Source: Schistosoma mansoni
Taxonomy: Eukaryota > Platyhelminthes > Trematoda > Strigeidida > Schistosomatidae
Length of the DNA: 64,000 nt
Assembly: GCF_000237925.1 (NCBI RefSeq)
Contig: NC_031502.1
Location: 15,302,434-15,366,433 of the forward strand
Direction of reading: 5' to 3'
The notes under the pieces: generated by a model
What the model was told of the DNA's origin: nothing
What the model saw: only the letters and a program-made list of their open reading frames with translations
Databases searched by the model: none
Made by a program: the position numbers and the translations under genes
Shown here: positions 1 to 11,411 of the stretch, in pieces
Numbering within the stretch: position 1 is the first letter of the stretch
How the letters are laid out: every line of letters starts with the position of its first letter

Positions 1-1047
1 GAAACAAAACTGAAGTTCGGCATTTAATTACCCCACCACTAGAGTATCTAAAAGTCCTTCGAATACTTGCTAAAAACAGACTAAACACCAACAACGTTGA
101 GTGTAAGCATTAATGCAGACAAATACTGTAAATAGAGTTTTCCTAGTAATTTTCAGATAACTTGCTTCGTTATTTTTGTCACTTAAGAGTTTAATAATAT
201 AGATCTTCAAGTGTAAAGTAAATTAAGTGTTGGGAAGCTAACCTTTTGTTTAATGTAGATTCATTAGGATTCCCTCTACAAGTCGCCTTTGAAACAAATT
301 GATGACCAACAATTACATTTTTACTAATCGCCTCAACTTCTGTCTTATTCTTTTATTCTGTAGAAAAATAATGGAGAATATTTCTTCAGCTCTAAAGGTT
401 ATCTTTTTGTAATAAACTGAAAAGGACAGAGGCTGTAGAAAGTGAACAGAAATATCTCAGTTGTGTGAAATAGCGTTCACAGAAATGTGCAGCAGTGGAG
501 TTGTTTACAAATAAAATTTGTAAGTTATACATAACTGTTCATTTGAACTCATCATAAAGTAGTATATTCTACTTAACTAATGCAACACTGTAATGATGTG
601 ATCCAGTAGGCTACTCAAAGTAATTCTTACTTCCTTGAAATATAGAAAATCGACACTTTTATGTTTATATCTCATGTGAATTTGAGCCCATGATATTTGT
701 AGTTTACTGAAATTCTGTCCTAAACAATAAGTCCGGCCAAAAAACTGATAACTATCCTTTGAAACTAACGCTTCTGCACTTTTAAACTACGGCGTTAGTC
801 AACAATCCACTTATAAAGGATATGAAACAACTGACTATGTAAAAATAAAACAAGAAAAAGAACCATAATACTATGATTACTTTCGCTTTTATTAAAACTT
901 AAGTAAAGTTCTATTTACATCAATTTAGTGATTTAAATGAGTCATTATACCAAACACATATGATAGTAAACAATTAGCGTGAATATAATTCATTTCACTT
1001 TAAGTAAACACCAATAAAAGATGGTCACGTTTAGAGTATGTGTGAGC
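1..1047. other. No gene seen (upstream flank)
   Basis: AT-rich sequence with no EF-hand codon pattern, RNA gene or recognisable repeat on either strand. It is the upstream flank of the first EF-hand gene; further cluster members could lie beyond the window edge. Confidence 0.5.
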
Positions 1048-1055
1048 TATAAATA
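1048..1055 (+). promoter_or_regulatory. TATA box of EF-hand gene 1
   Basis: TATAAATA lies 80 bases before the proposed ATG at 1128. The same octamer lies 82 bases before the ATG of EF-hand gene 2, and a TATA-like run lies 84 bases before that of the 8-kDa-type gene, which supports both the promoters and the tiny first exons. Transcription would start near 1078-1085 by the usual ~30-base spacing. Confidence 0.65.
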
Positions 1056-1127
1056 CAAGTTGTCTATCTTCATGTATAAAATTCACACAATTCCTATTTA
1101 TTCTTCAAGAAGAAAACGTGTGTAAAC

Positions 1128-3586
1128 ATGGATCGTCAGCTGACGTATGTTGAAATGTCTTTTCTTTTTAATTAATAACTTTTCTGTTAATGTTACAAAG
1201 TTATTTACAGGCATTTACATGAATGTTTGAGTAATCTAATTCGAATATGTTAACCAAATGTTGTTTGTCTCCAACTTCAAATGATCTAACCTTAACTCGA
1301 TATTCACTGAATTCATTCCGAATCCATAAAATAAATTTTACATTCTTAGAATAGTTATGAAGCCTTAGAAACCTTTGATCACTGTGTGCATATTGAATTT
1401 TTGAGATTAACAGACGGTAAGAGGATTCAGTGACAAAATATAGCTAAACCATTGAGTTATCACTAATTTCCCTCTAATAGTGTTATGGAATTAAATTGTT
1501 TCACCATGTATCATTCTTATAAATTTGCTCAAATGTAGGATATTAGCAATTGTGTTGATTTACTTTATGTTTAAACATTTAAAAAGTGGAAAACATATGG
1601 AAAATAGAGTCTTAGTAAAAACAGTCTATTTTCTTCACCCTTATTTTTCCTAACTATTGCTACAGAGTCTTATTTTTAAATTGTTATACTGAGATTTTAA
1701 TTTTTCTAACTGGATCACATAAGTATGTGATAAAAGATGCTTTTGTACCCTAGCCCTTAGTTTGCATAGGCCATAATTTCGATTTCCTATTTGTTTTTTA
1801 TTCTGGCTATATGTTTACGTTTCAACTCAACTATGTCTGGATTTGGTTTCAACTAGTTTCGTCCATCCTTTCAGAGTTCTTATTTCCTTAGATTATTAAG
1901 AAGATAATCGTCATGGAAAATACTCTTGTCCCGTTTGAGGTATTCTTATTAATCCTTCGAATTTAATTGATTAAATGGATTTGTTATTTTCACTTGGATT
2001 TTACTAGATAAAAGTTTAGTTGGTTGAGATACGTTTAAAATCCGTTTCTACAATCCAGTTAATCTTAGAAGTGTATTTAGAATAAAAGGATGCATGTGAT
2101 TTATGAAGTAGATAACATGAACTCGTAACTGGGTAACTGTACATGAAAAGAGCTACTGTTTTTTTTGCTTCCTCAGTTTATTTTATCACTAAAGAATAGA
2201 AAACAATTTACAGATAAATCCTCTGATAGAAAATTTTCATCTTTAGCAATACTTTATTGCAAATCAAAAAATGATGAATATCTGTCTTAATTTGATTTCT
2301 GAATATATAGGTTTGGAAGAAAATCTTTGATATAACTTGGGTTTCATCGGATAAACGACAGCGACTCGAATAATTAGAATGAGAACACTTCTTATGAATG
2401 ATGTAGTTTGTCTGACTAGAAATTAATGAGAATCAATACATTGAAATGCTATTCACTATAAACCACTTACATAGTTTTCAGTTGTACAGTGGGAGAGACG
2501 ACTTTAAGAGAATACAAATGTTTGAATCCTATAATATAATCTGACCAATAATAGTCTTTTGGCATGCCATAAATCATTTCGTCATAAGAGATTTACAATC
2601 ATAGTTGTAGAAATTTCCTAACTTCATTATTTTAAATACTCTTCATTAACAATTAACCGCTTAATTACAAGCATTATACTTTAAAACACACATATGTTAG
2701 TTGTAGTTTTGAAAACGACAATAAGAATTAAAATTATTCTAGTAGATATTGTGTAGACATGATGACCACAAGTATCAAGTTGTTTACACATAGAAACCTA
2801 AAATTTTATGAAAAGTAAGGTATTTAAATTCACTTAGTATTGCTTGTTTGAATCTTCCCATCGATGTGTTAGGACTGCAACTGGTCAATCTCTAATTGGC
2901 ATATATGCATACTGTGCGTATTGCCTCGATATTTCCTTATTTCACAAGCATTGTAAGCAAAGATGAATAGTGTCTAGCAGTGGAATCCAGCACGCGCGTT
3001 TCGTCCTACTTGAACTCGTCAGCTGGATGTACCTGTATCTCAGAGTTGATGTTTACTCTGAGACTTGAACCCAGTACTTTTCGCTTCAAATGCCATCGCG
3101 TTATCCTTTCATCTACTGAGTCCTGATAGCCATTTGCTTGTGCAATGGGGTGAAGTTTAAATTAACTTAGTATTGCTTGTTTAAATCTTCCCATTGATGT
3201 TTAGGACTGCAACTGGTCAGTTTAGTTACATTGCTGTTTATTCTAAACGGAATAATTTTGATTCGTCACAAACCTTTTTATATGTTGTATTATATAATGG
3301 AGAATATTTAACTTAAGTTTTGTCTCTCTATTGTATATACAGAGAACAAGAAATGCGCACTATTTTTGACCACATGGATAGGAATCACAATGGATACGTG
3401 ACTGCTAAAGAACTGAAATATTTTTTAAGACTACACGATGCGAGAGTCACAAATAGAGAAGTCAAAGAATTCATTCGTAAGCTTGACGAAAGTGGAGACG
3501 GTCAAATAAGTTTGCATGAATTTATGAAAGCATTTTCGTCACAAAGAAGATCCTTTACTACAGACTTCAGGACAATACGAAGATAA
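1128..3586 (+). CDS. Two-EF-hand calcium-binding protein (EF gene 1), 86 aa
   Basis: Predicted small cytosolic Ca2+ binder of the schistosome 8-kDa CaBP type. Coding exons are 1128-1144 (17 bases, ending AC before a GTATGT donor) and 3343-3586 (after a pyrimidine-rich ...TATACAG acceptor). The joined codon is Thr6. EF-loop 1 runs from Asp18 to Glu29 (DRNHNG core), loop 2 from Asp54 to Glu65 (DESGDG core). Loop positions 1, 3, 5, 6 and 12 are all canonical, so both sites should bind Ca2+. The 25-residue spacing between loops equals that of a calmodulin lobe. A basic, Ser/Arg-rich tail of about 15 residues follows the second EF-hand and is absent from the 69-74 aa paralogues. AATAAA signals lie at 3667 and 3681. 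The 2198-base intron contains a hammerhead SINE. Exon 2 is clear; the start relies on phase, TATA spacing and likeness to the paralogues. Confidence 0.82.
2840..3225 (-). repeat. SINE with hammerhead ribozyme (family 1), intronic
   Basis: Copy of a dispersed repeat also seen at 13.5, 13.9, 32.8, 36.2, 40.9 and 58.8-59.3 kb. On the minus strand it has the hammerhead parts in order: CTGACGA (complement at 3016-3022), a stem-II loop, GAAA (complement at 2999-3002) and the downstream cleavage region. Schistosomes are known to carry such ribozymes in the Sm-alpha SINE family; I assign it to that type by motif. A second partial unit begins near 3165 in the same orientation. The cleavage site reads GTG rather than GTC in this copy, so self-cleavage is doubtful. 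Confidence 0.8.
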
Positions 3587-3699
3587 ATATTTGGTTGTCG
3601 TATAATTTCAAATGTTTAATCAACAATTTTATAGATTTACTAAAATTATTAAATGAAAATGCCTTTAATAAAAACATAATAATAAATTTGTTTCGTCAA

Positions 3700-4490
3700 A
3701 ATATTTTGGCTTTTCAAACAAAAAAAAAACATTTTTTGGCTCATTTATGATGCATCATCTTGTCGGTTCAATTAAGGAGACCGCCGAAATTTTTAAACTG
3801 GTGTTATAGATCAAAGATATAAGTTGTACCCAAATTGAATGACGACATTTCATTTGTATATATGAAGAATAACCTTTTTTTTTAAAAACTATGTATCAAA
3901 AATAATAATTAGTTACAAAAGTTAGAACATTTCAAACTAGATCAAAGAATTATGCATAACTAACATGTCAGAATGTAATGAATTAAGTATTTGCGTCATC
4001 TACCTATTGTCAAATATTGATTGTTCTTGTATCATTTAGGTATTAAAGCTAATTGCGTAAAATTCAAGCAAATAATTTTTTTTCAACTGTAATATTCAAA
4101 TCACTGTGTTCTATTGGTTGTGTTAATATTTTTTTAAGTAGCAAATAATAAATCATTGCAACGTCGAACTGGTTCGCTTACCATTTCAAACTTAAGAGGC
4201 TTTAAATTATTTATTGGTGCACTGTTCAAAGAAATATTGGATCCAAACATTAAGAACTGAAATAAAAGAGTTGTCGAACTTCTGCAATAGTGGGCCATAT
4301 ATGTGATAAGATAAGATACTTAATGAATGTGTTAGAAATATTATGGTTGACTAGCGAGCATTCACTTTTATTACGATTAAAAAAGTTATATGGAGATTAG
4401 TTTTACTAGTAGTTAGATTTTGCCTGTATTCTAACACCAAAGAGGAAGATTGTCGTACCGTAATGAGAATTAATTGAAGTAGCAAACATA
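3700..4490. other. No gene seen (intergenic)
   Basis: AT-rich spacer between the poly(A) signals of EF gene 1 and a degenerate SINE. I see no coding pattern, RNA gene or repeat. Confidence 0.5.
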
Positions 4491-4499
4491 AAACCACTG

Positions 4500-4650
4500 A
4501 ATTCTGGCTCATTGGTCTAAAGTTTAAACACTTGTGATAAGGCAGAATACCTTTGGGTTTAATCCATAGTTGGGTTACGATTATCCTGCTGCGGAGTTCA
4601 TAGAACGACAGAATAGACGTCTAGTCCATTTGAGTGCTCACTGTAACCCA
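4500..4650 (+). repeat. Degenerate tRNA-derived SINE (family 2-like)
   Basis: The order of weakly preserved blocks (GGCTCATTGGTCTAAAG like an A box, then GGGTTTAATCC like a B box, then CTGCTGCGGAG and a GAC..GTC..TCCA stretch) follows the better copies at 12.2-12.5 and 26.6-26.9 kb. It is too diverged for an active ribozyme. Confidence 0.45.
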
Positions 4651-4923
4651 AACAGATGTCAGTTGGTAATGAAAATCACTTACAGATTATAATTTTTTTT
4701 CTTAAAAGGCATATCAATGGTTCAGGTCTCATGTTTCACCAGTATTGTGATTACATTATGCAAAATCACATTTTCTCTTTATTCATTTCGTATCGAAGTT
4801 TTAAATTATCTTTTGAAGAAAAATTCACTAAGTAAACTAATTTATGTACTGAGCTTTATAAAAAATAAGATAAAGAGTATGATTTATACAAACCCACTCG
4901 TCACTCAGCTGGTTGAACTGGTG

Positions 4924-4931
4924 TATAAATA
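4924..4931 (+). promoter_or_regulatory. TATA box of EF-hand gene 2
   Basis: TATAAATA, identical to that of EF gene 1, lies 82 bases before the ATG at 5006 and 58 bases before an upstream in-frame ATG at 4982. Confidence 0.65.
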
Positions 4932-5005
4932 GTTAACAATGATAATAGTATTGCTGGATGCTTTCAGCTTGATACGAGACAATGAACAATTTTTTCTCAA
5001 AGCCA

Positions 5006-6635
5006 ATGTCGTACGTTTTGACGTTTACTTATTATTATTTTATTTCATTTACGATCATTATTTCTGCATTTGAAATAACTTTCTCAAGTTAACATTGGTG
5101 TGAAACACTAGATGTAACACGACCCTTACTTTTAATGTGGAGCATAAATTGTATGTAAATCTATTAAAAGATGGATAGAATCAACTAGGTTAACATCTGT
5201 AAGGGTTTTAGCCACACAAAGAATGGTTTAAATGTATTGATTATCTTATTAATGTAAATCTTTACCTCTGAATATCCAATTGTTAATTGAGCCATGAATC
5301 TTTTCGGAGATGAAAAAACTTAAACAACCTTCCTTGTTTTGCTTAACTGTACGATACATAAAATAAACTAACTCTTGAAATAGTATCTAACACTACTGAG
5401 ACCAAAGTTGCTTACTCAGAAGAACAATAATCTCATATTTGCTTCATCCTGATAAACGGCTTACTATGTTGTTCGCTTTCTATTTTGAAAAGATCAGTCT
5501 ATTAGAAAGAGACGTCATAATTCTTCCTTAAACTCGTTGAGCAGAGTTAAAATGGTTTGAATAATTTTTCTTGGTTAGCGTTTTTTAGCGAGTTGGTTTT
5601 CCACAGGATGGGGTCGCTAACCCCATGCCCGACCGTCCTCCTATTTGTGGGCTTGGGACAGGCATTAGCCCCCAGAGGGGCTACAGGTTAATCTAGTGAT
5701 TAAATTAGCGCAATACATTTCATGAATTTTGATCACACTTAACTCAAGACATTATAAAAAATAAAAGGTGAAGTATGTAAATGAGAACATAGGAAGAAAC
5801 AAATATAAACTAGAACAATATAAACCACACTACTCTGAAATCTAGTTATACTAACGGGTTAGGTTTAATAAAAATATAACTTACTGGGCAGTACACAAAA
5901 AGACTTGAAGTTTTTTATGCATACAGCTTCAATGAACGTGAGTATACAACCTAGACCACTTCAAGTTAGTATTACCTATATGATCCGTCTCAACTACATG
6001 CTTTTCTAAAGCATGCGATGAGTATTTATCATCTTTTATAACTAGATCATTGGGATTTATATGTTTAGGATCCGTTTTATGTTAAATTTCAGGCACCATT
6101 TCTTTCAAGTCCATCGAGGTTATCTGGCCCTGATTTTGTAACTCGTCTGATATCTGTTGTTCGTCAAGACGAACTTTTATCAAATAACTCTGAAAATCAT
6201 ACTTCGAGACTTCCTACCATCTTCTGCTATTTTCACTACTATCAACTTACAATTTTATCTTCCCAAGGCTGGACTAAGATATTGTCTATTGAACAAAAAT
6301 TATAATTGCATAGCAATTTGTTATGGATATTTTTTGGTCGTTTCATCCAATTACATATTCTAAGTGATAATTTTTTCCCGTTCTTTCTTTTTAGAATTGC
6401 TGACATTACTGAGTTATTCGGAAAACTTGACAAAAATCATAATGGCCTTGTATCACAAAAAGAAATTAAAGCTTATCTGAGGTCAAATTCTACTAAATAT
6501 AACTGTAAAGAGGTTAAGGAATTCGTTGGAAAAATTGATGACAACTCGGATGGTCAAATTAGTTTGGAAGAACTGACCAAAGCTTTGTCAGGAAATTTAG
6601 ACATTGCCAAAGCGTGTCATCTAAAGCCACGATAA
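5006..6635 (+). CDS. Two-EF-hand calcium-binding protein (EF gene 2), 85 aa
   Basis: Second cluster member, a likely cytosolic Ca2+ sensor or buffer. Coding exons are 5006-5022 (17 bases, ending AC before GTTTAC, a weaker donor) and 6395-6635 (after a TTCTTTCTTTTTAG acceptor). They join at Thr6 in the same phase as EF gene 1. Loop 1 runs from Asp18 to Glu29 (DKNHNG core), loop 2 from Asp54 to Glu65 (DDNSDG core). Both keep all coordinating positions and are 25 residues apart. The C-terminus extends about 14 residues past the EF-hand with a Cys and Lys/Arg-rich end unlike the tail of gene 1. An in-frame ATG at 4982 would add eight residues (MNNFFSKP) if the first AUG is used. The 1372-base intron carries a fragment of dispersed repeat. 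An AATAAA near 7015 is the closest canonical signal I saw, unusually far from the stop. Confidence 0.8.
5600..5705. repeat. GC-richer dispersed-repeat fragment in intron
   Basis: About 100 bases much richer in G and C than their surroundings, with GGGTCGCTAACCCCATGCCC and CCCCAGAGGGGC stretches. The composition break inside an AT-rich intron suggests an inserted retroelement fragment; I recall similar text in schistosome non-LTR leader regions but cannot confirm the family. Confidence 0.4.
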
Positions 6636-7322
6636 ATAATACGAAGTCTTATATACATAAAATTCAGATTTTTAATTACGTTCTTCTTTAAAAACTGTTA
6701 TTTACTTAATATAGCATATATAGACATGTTTAATGTATTCTTTTGTTTTCTTCAAAAAGTGATTGGCGTAAACGTTCAATTAAATAATATACAGAGGATA
6801 ATATTCAAAAAAGTTTCAAAGAATTACTTAGACGAATTATATTTTTACCGTGTAAAAAGACGAGATATATTCATGTTCTCGAAATAATGGAAGAAACAAT
6901 CTATAATCCTAGACGTACCAAAGTTTCTAGTTTAGGACGTTACTTGCGCCTTAGGAATACTTTGTTAGAATCTGTTATTAGTTAGTCGATGTTTCGAGAA
7001 ATTTTAGGCTGCTCAATAAAATGAATATCATTGTACCGAACTGAGCATCATTTCTATATTGCAGTTATATATGCTAAAAGTTTTTCTAAACCCTCAAATA
7101 AAAAGATCCTATTTGAATGAGTTTCCACCTTTGATCATCTGTTTGAATCAGGTCTACGACTTGAGCTTTGTTTGGTCACATTCAAGCGTAAAGATAAGCC
7201 ACGGAATGTGTAGCCATTCATAATGGCATTTATATTATTGGATTTTTTCGAAACAAGGATCACGTTATTAGTAAGTTGAAAGCTATGAGTGTGTTTTTGT
7301 GGAGTCAACCAAGTTGACTTTA
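6636..7322. other. No gene seen (intergenic)
   Basis: 3' flank of EF gene 2 up to the LTR element. No coding signal seen. The last five bases (7318-7322, CTTTA) form the left target-site duplication of the element that follows. Confidence 0.5.
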
Positions 7323-7488
7323 TGTGATGATTTGAAGTATTTGAATTGTTTTATAAACTAGTAATCCCAGCAATAACGCAATTTAATCAAGAAGTATTAG
7401 ATGAGCACGAATGAATGTACTGTATTTGGAATTCAAAATCAAAACAGTCATCAATACAAGGGAATCATTGATTCATTCAAACACCACA
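7323..7488 (-). repeat. Left LTR copy (166 bp)
   Basis: Terminal repeat, TGTGATG...CACCACA. It differs from the other two copies at several places in its first 40 bases (for example GTTTTATAAAC instead of ATAGTATAAAC), so it is the most diverged of the three. Confidence 0.75.
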
Positions 7489-7733
7489 TCTTCCGCAGCT
7501 CAAATTGGAGTGTAAGTGTGTGTAATCGATTGTACATCTTATTAGGTTCATCTTGCATCTGTCCGACAGTGTATTGGATGTAGACTCTGTATTATCTAGA
7601 ATGCACTCGTTAGTATTAGAATTAACAACCGAAACTGGAACAGACTCACCTGATTCCTGGAATTGTATATAATCATGTTGGTTGTGTAGTGAAACCACTG
7701 ATATTTAGAATTTGCATCACAGACTTTCCAACA

Positions 7734-9249
7734 CTATCCTCCCCCACGAAATAATGTTGGGTCCTTATGTCGCAATGTTATAACCAATTCGACGTTCCCA
7801 ATTTGCATTATCTTCTCAAATCTCACGCTTCGATTACTGTGTGTGAGTATTTGGGGATACACACTGATATATAATTTGAGGTATTCCATCATGTGACTTT
7901 GACTTGTGCAAAAATTATGATACATATTCTTTTTGTTATTCATATTAGAATACACAGATAAATATGCATTGATATATGTAATCAAGACATGTGATTCATC
8001 TAGGCTTGATTCACCTGCCAAACAATCGAATGGAAAACATTCATCTGCCTCATACTCATTAGGATGATCTTGAACTTGATTTGGATTCTCTGCCTGTGCA
8101 AACTCCATATCTGGGCAAACTGGTTCTCTGATTGCTTCAGGAAAACTTGATATTCCCTCTGATTCATCATACCACTGACTAGGGATTCTACTCAACAAAC
8201 ATTGTTCGTGAGAATATGCAACATCTGATACAATAACATCAGAAATGTGACTAGAATTCGACTCATTCGGAACACATTTGTCACATTCATTAGGGATATT
8301 TCTAGAGATAAATCCATTAAAACGACAAATAGCATTTGATATGACATCAGAATTTGATTTCTCTGAAATATTTCCCTCGAAGTTATTCAGAGTTTCATAA
8401 GAGAATAATGGATCATTAGAAAAATCATCATCTACCAAAACTGAATCTGGATTTGATCATGATTTGACTCACTCAACATGCTATTCTCAGAGTTGTAAGA
8501 AATCTCATCAGAAATATGTGAATTATTACGACAAACCATATATGGTACAGTAACACGAGAAATCTGATAAGAAGTTGGTTGATTAGCAATTTTTGTCTCA
8601 CAATGATTCTGGGTTTCATTCAACTCTGGACTGTTATGTGACGTTATACTGCTTCTAGAAGTCTTGGATAAAGACAAGTGATCATTAGAAACATCTACCT
8701 TAGCATTAGTTTCAGCGAAATGAATAGTAGTATTACAAACTGACTGAATGTGTCCAGTTTTACCACATTCAAAGCATTTAGAATTACGAAATACACATGA
8801 ATTACATGGGTGAAGCTTGCCACAGAACAAGCATTTACCAAACTTGTGCTCATTTTCGCGGACTGTTTCACAATTTAGTGAATTGTTATCTGAATAGCCT
8901 TCATTACGTATTGAACTGGGACGACGTAGTAAAGTAGCGGAATTCCTGATGTTCTGGCGAGTCATTTCATTGAATTTTTCCGCTTTACCGCATTCGAAAT
9001 TTGTATGCTTCACACGGTTCAACAGTAGTTCCTTGAGGGTTGCATAAGGGAGTGAAATCAGTTTGTCTGGAAATTCCAAAATCCTTATTAAGCTGTATGC
9101 TTCTTTCCGATGAATGTAAGGAAATGAGCCACAATATTAAAATCCTCAGTACCTTCCTTGGTCGTAGCCCAGATTTCGGACCTCTCATTGTAATCCTCAA
9201 AAGCATTAAAATCTGAATGTATATCCAACCGTTCCATCACAGGCTTCAT
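7734..9249 (-). pseudogene. Gypsy-type gag, left unit (two frame breaks)
   Basis: Minus-strand gag relic. It starts with ATG at 9249, 12 bases inside the LTR edge. The first frame (about 53 residues, DYNERSEIW...FLTFIGKK) ends at a stop near 9089. The next frame (from about 9079) continues with a matrix/capsid-like part, then a double zinc knuckle: CLFCGKLHPC and a full CX2CX4HX4C (KCFECGKTGHIQSVC). It ends at 8432, and the third frame takes over from 8438 (VDDDFSNDP) to 7734. Gag would coat the retrotransposon RNA; the knuckles bind nucleic acid. The zinc-knuckle style and FSNDP block are, from memory, common in schistosome gypsy-like elements. With two frame breaks it is not functional. Confidence 0.75.
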
Positions 9250-9260
9250 CGCGACGTCGA

Positions 9261-9426
9261 TGTGATGTTTAAGAGTATTTGAATTATAGTATAAACTAGT
9301 AATCCCAGCAATAACGCAATTTATTCAAGAAGTATTAGATGAGCACGAACAAATGTACTGTATTTGGAATTCAAAATCAAAACAGTCATCAATACAAGGG
9401 AATCATTGATTCATTCAAACACCACA
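9261..9426 (-). repeat. Middle LTR copy (166 bp)
   Basis: Shared between the two gag units. Nearly identical to the right copy (AATTTATTC here against AATTTAATC there). No target duplication separates the units, so they are one joined structure, not two insertions. Confidence 0.75.
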
Positions 9427-9671
9427 TCTTCCGCAGCTCAAATTGGAGTGTAAGTGTGTGTAATCGATTGTACATCTTATTAGGTTCATCTTGCATCTGT
9501 CCGACAGTGTATTGGATGTAGACTCTGTATTATCTAGAATGCACTCGTTAGTATTAGAATTAACAACCGAAACTGGAACAGACTCACCTGATTCCTGGAA
9601 TTGTATATAATCATGTTGGTTGTGTAGTGAAACCACTGATATTTAGAATTTGCATCACAGACTTTCCAACA

Positions 9672-11234
9672 CTATCCTCCCCCACGAAATAATGTTGGGT
9701 CCTTATGTCGCAATGTTATAACCAATTCGACGTTCCCAATTTGCATTATCTTCTCAAATCTCACGCTTCGATTACTGTGTGTGAGTATTTGGGGATACAC
9801 ACTGATATATAATTTGAGGTATTCCATCATGTGACTTTGACTTGTGCAAAAATTATGATACATATTCTTTTTGTTATTCATATTAGAATACACAGATAAA
9901 TATGCATTGATATATGTAATCAAGACATGTGATTCATCTAGGCTTGATTCACCTGCCAAACAATCGAATGGAAAACATTCATCTGCCTCATNNNNNNNNN
10001 NNNNNNNNNNNNNNNNNNNNNNNNNNNNNNNNNNNNNNNNNNNNNNNNNNNNNNNNNNNNNNNNNNNNNNNNNNNNNNNNNNNNNNNNNNNNNNNNNNNN
10101 NNNNNNNNNNNNNNNNNNNNNNNNNNNNNNNNNNNNNNNNNNNNNNNNNNNNNNNNNNNNNNNNNNNNNNNNNNNNNNNNNNNNNNNNNNNCGTGAGAAT
10201 ATGCAACATCTGATACAATAACATCAGAAATGTGACTAGAATTCGACTCATTCGGAACACATTTGTCACATTCATTAGGGATATTTCTAGAGATAAATCC
10301 ATTAAAACGACAAATAGCATTTGATATGACATCAGAATTTGATTTCTCTGAAATATTTCCCTCGAAGTTATTCAGAGTTTCATAAGAGAATAATGGATCA
10401 TTAGAAAAATCATCATCTACCAAAACTGAATCTGGATTTGATCATGATTTGACTCACTCAACATGCTATTCTCAGAGTTGTAAGAAATCTCATCAGAAAT
10501 ATGTGAATTATTACGACAAACCATATATGGTACAGTAACACGAGAAATCTGATAAGAAGTTGGTTGATTAGCAATTTTTGTCTCACAATGATTCTGGGTT
10601 TCATTCAACTCTGGACTGTTATGTGACGTTATACTGCTTCTAGAAGTCTTGGATAAAGACAAGTGATCATTAGAAACATCTACCTTAGCATTAGTTTCAG
10701 CGAAATGAATAGTAGTATTACAAACTGACTGAATGTGTCCAGTTTTACCACATTCAAAGCATTTAGAATTACGAAATACACATGAATTACATGGGTGAAG
10801 CTTGCCACAGAACAAGCATTTACCAAACTTGTGCTCATTTTCGCGGACTGTTTCACAATTTAGTGAATTGTTATCTGAATAGCCTTCATTACGTATTGAA
10901 CTGGGACGACGTAGTAAAGTAGCGGAATTCCTGATGTTCTGGCGAGTCATTTCATTGAATTTTTCCGCTTTACCGCATTCGAAATTTGTATGCTTCACAC
11001 GGTTCAACAGTAGTTCCTTGAGGGTTGCATAAGGGAGTGAAATCAGTTTGTCTGGAAATTCCAAAATCCTTATTAAGCTGTATGCTTCTTTCCGATGAAT
11101 GTAAGGAAATGAGCCACAATATTAAAATCCTCAGTACCTTCCTTGGTCGTAGCCCAGATTTCGGACCTCTCATTGTAATCCTCAAAAGCATTAAAATCTG
11201 AATGTATATCCAACCGTTCCATCACAGGCTTCAT
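9672..11234 (-). pseudogene. Gypsy-type gag, right unit (same frame breaks, internal gap)
   Basis: Same gag relic as at 7734-9249, with identical translated blocks over 10417-11064 and 9672-9959 and the same two frame breaks. It is interrupted by the N run at 9992-10191. Sharing both breaks means the two units descend from one already broken copy, or that one of them is an assembly duplicate. Confidence 0.72.
9992..10191. other. Assembly gap (200 N)
   Basis: Fixed-length N run. Alignment with the left unit indicates 153 real bases are missing (equivalent to 8054-8206). Confidence 0.95.
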
Positions 11235-11245
11235 CGCGACGTCGA

Positions 11246-11411
11246 TGTGATGTTTAAGAGTATTTGAATTATAGTATAAACTAGTAATCCCAGCAATAAC
11301 GCAATTTAATCAAGAAGTATTAGATGAGCACGAACAAATGTACTGTATTTGGAATTCAAAATCAAAACAGTCATCAATACAAGGGAATCATTGATTCATT
11401 CAAACACCACA
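11246..11411 (-). repeat. Right LTR copy (166 bp)
   Basis: Third copy of the terminal repeat; homology stops at 11411 and CTTTA follows directly. Confidence 0.75.

Larger units (their letters stand above)
7323..11411 (-). mobile_element. Tandem gag-only LTR retrotransposon: LTR-gag-LTR-gag-LTR
   Basis: Two near-identical units (7323-9260 and 9261-11245) are bounded by three copies of a 166-base direct repeat. The repeat begins TGTGATG and ends CACCACA, i.e. TG...CA with inverted tips. CTTTA lies just outside on both sides (7318-7322 and 11412-11416), as expected for a 5-base target duplication. The only coding capacity is minus-strand gag; there is no protease, reverse transcriptase or integrase, so any copy would have depended on a gypsy relative. 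The units differ in length by 47 bases, exactly the difference between the 200-N gap in the right unit and the 153 real bases at the same place in the left unit. A purine run (GGGGGAGGATAG on the minus strand, near 7733) lies about 240 bases inside the left LTR, so the true LTR might be ~409 bases with the right copy truncated. Confidence 0.8.

Noticed and set aside
4717-4932. 71-codon plus-strand frame
   Set aside because: Ends inside the TATA box of EF gene 2 and has no domain; chance frame in promoter DNA.
6242-6433. 63-codon minus-strand frame
   Set aside because: Antisense overlap of the intron end and exon 2 of EF gene 2.
7401-7583. 60-codon plus-strand frame, repeated at 9339
   Set aside because: Opposite-strand shadow within the LTR; repeated only because the LTR is.
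8985-9206. 73-codon minus-strand frame
   Set aside because: Wrong frame across the gag frameshift; the gag protein pattern lies in the neighbouring frames.
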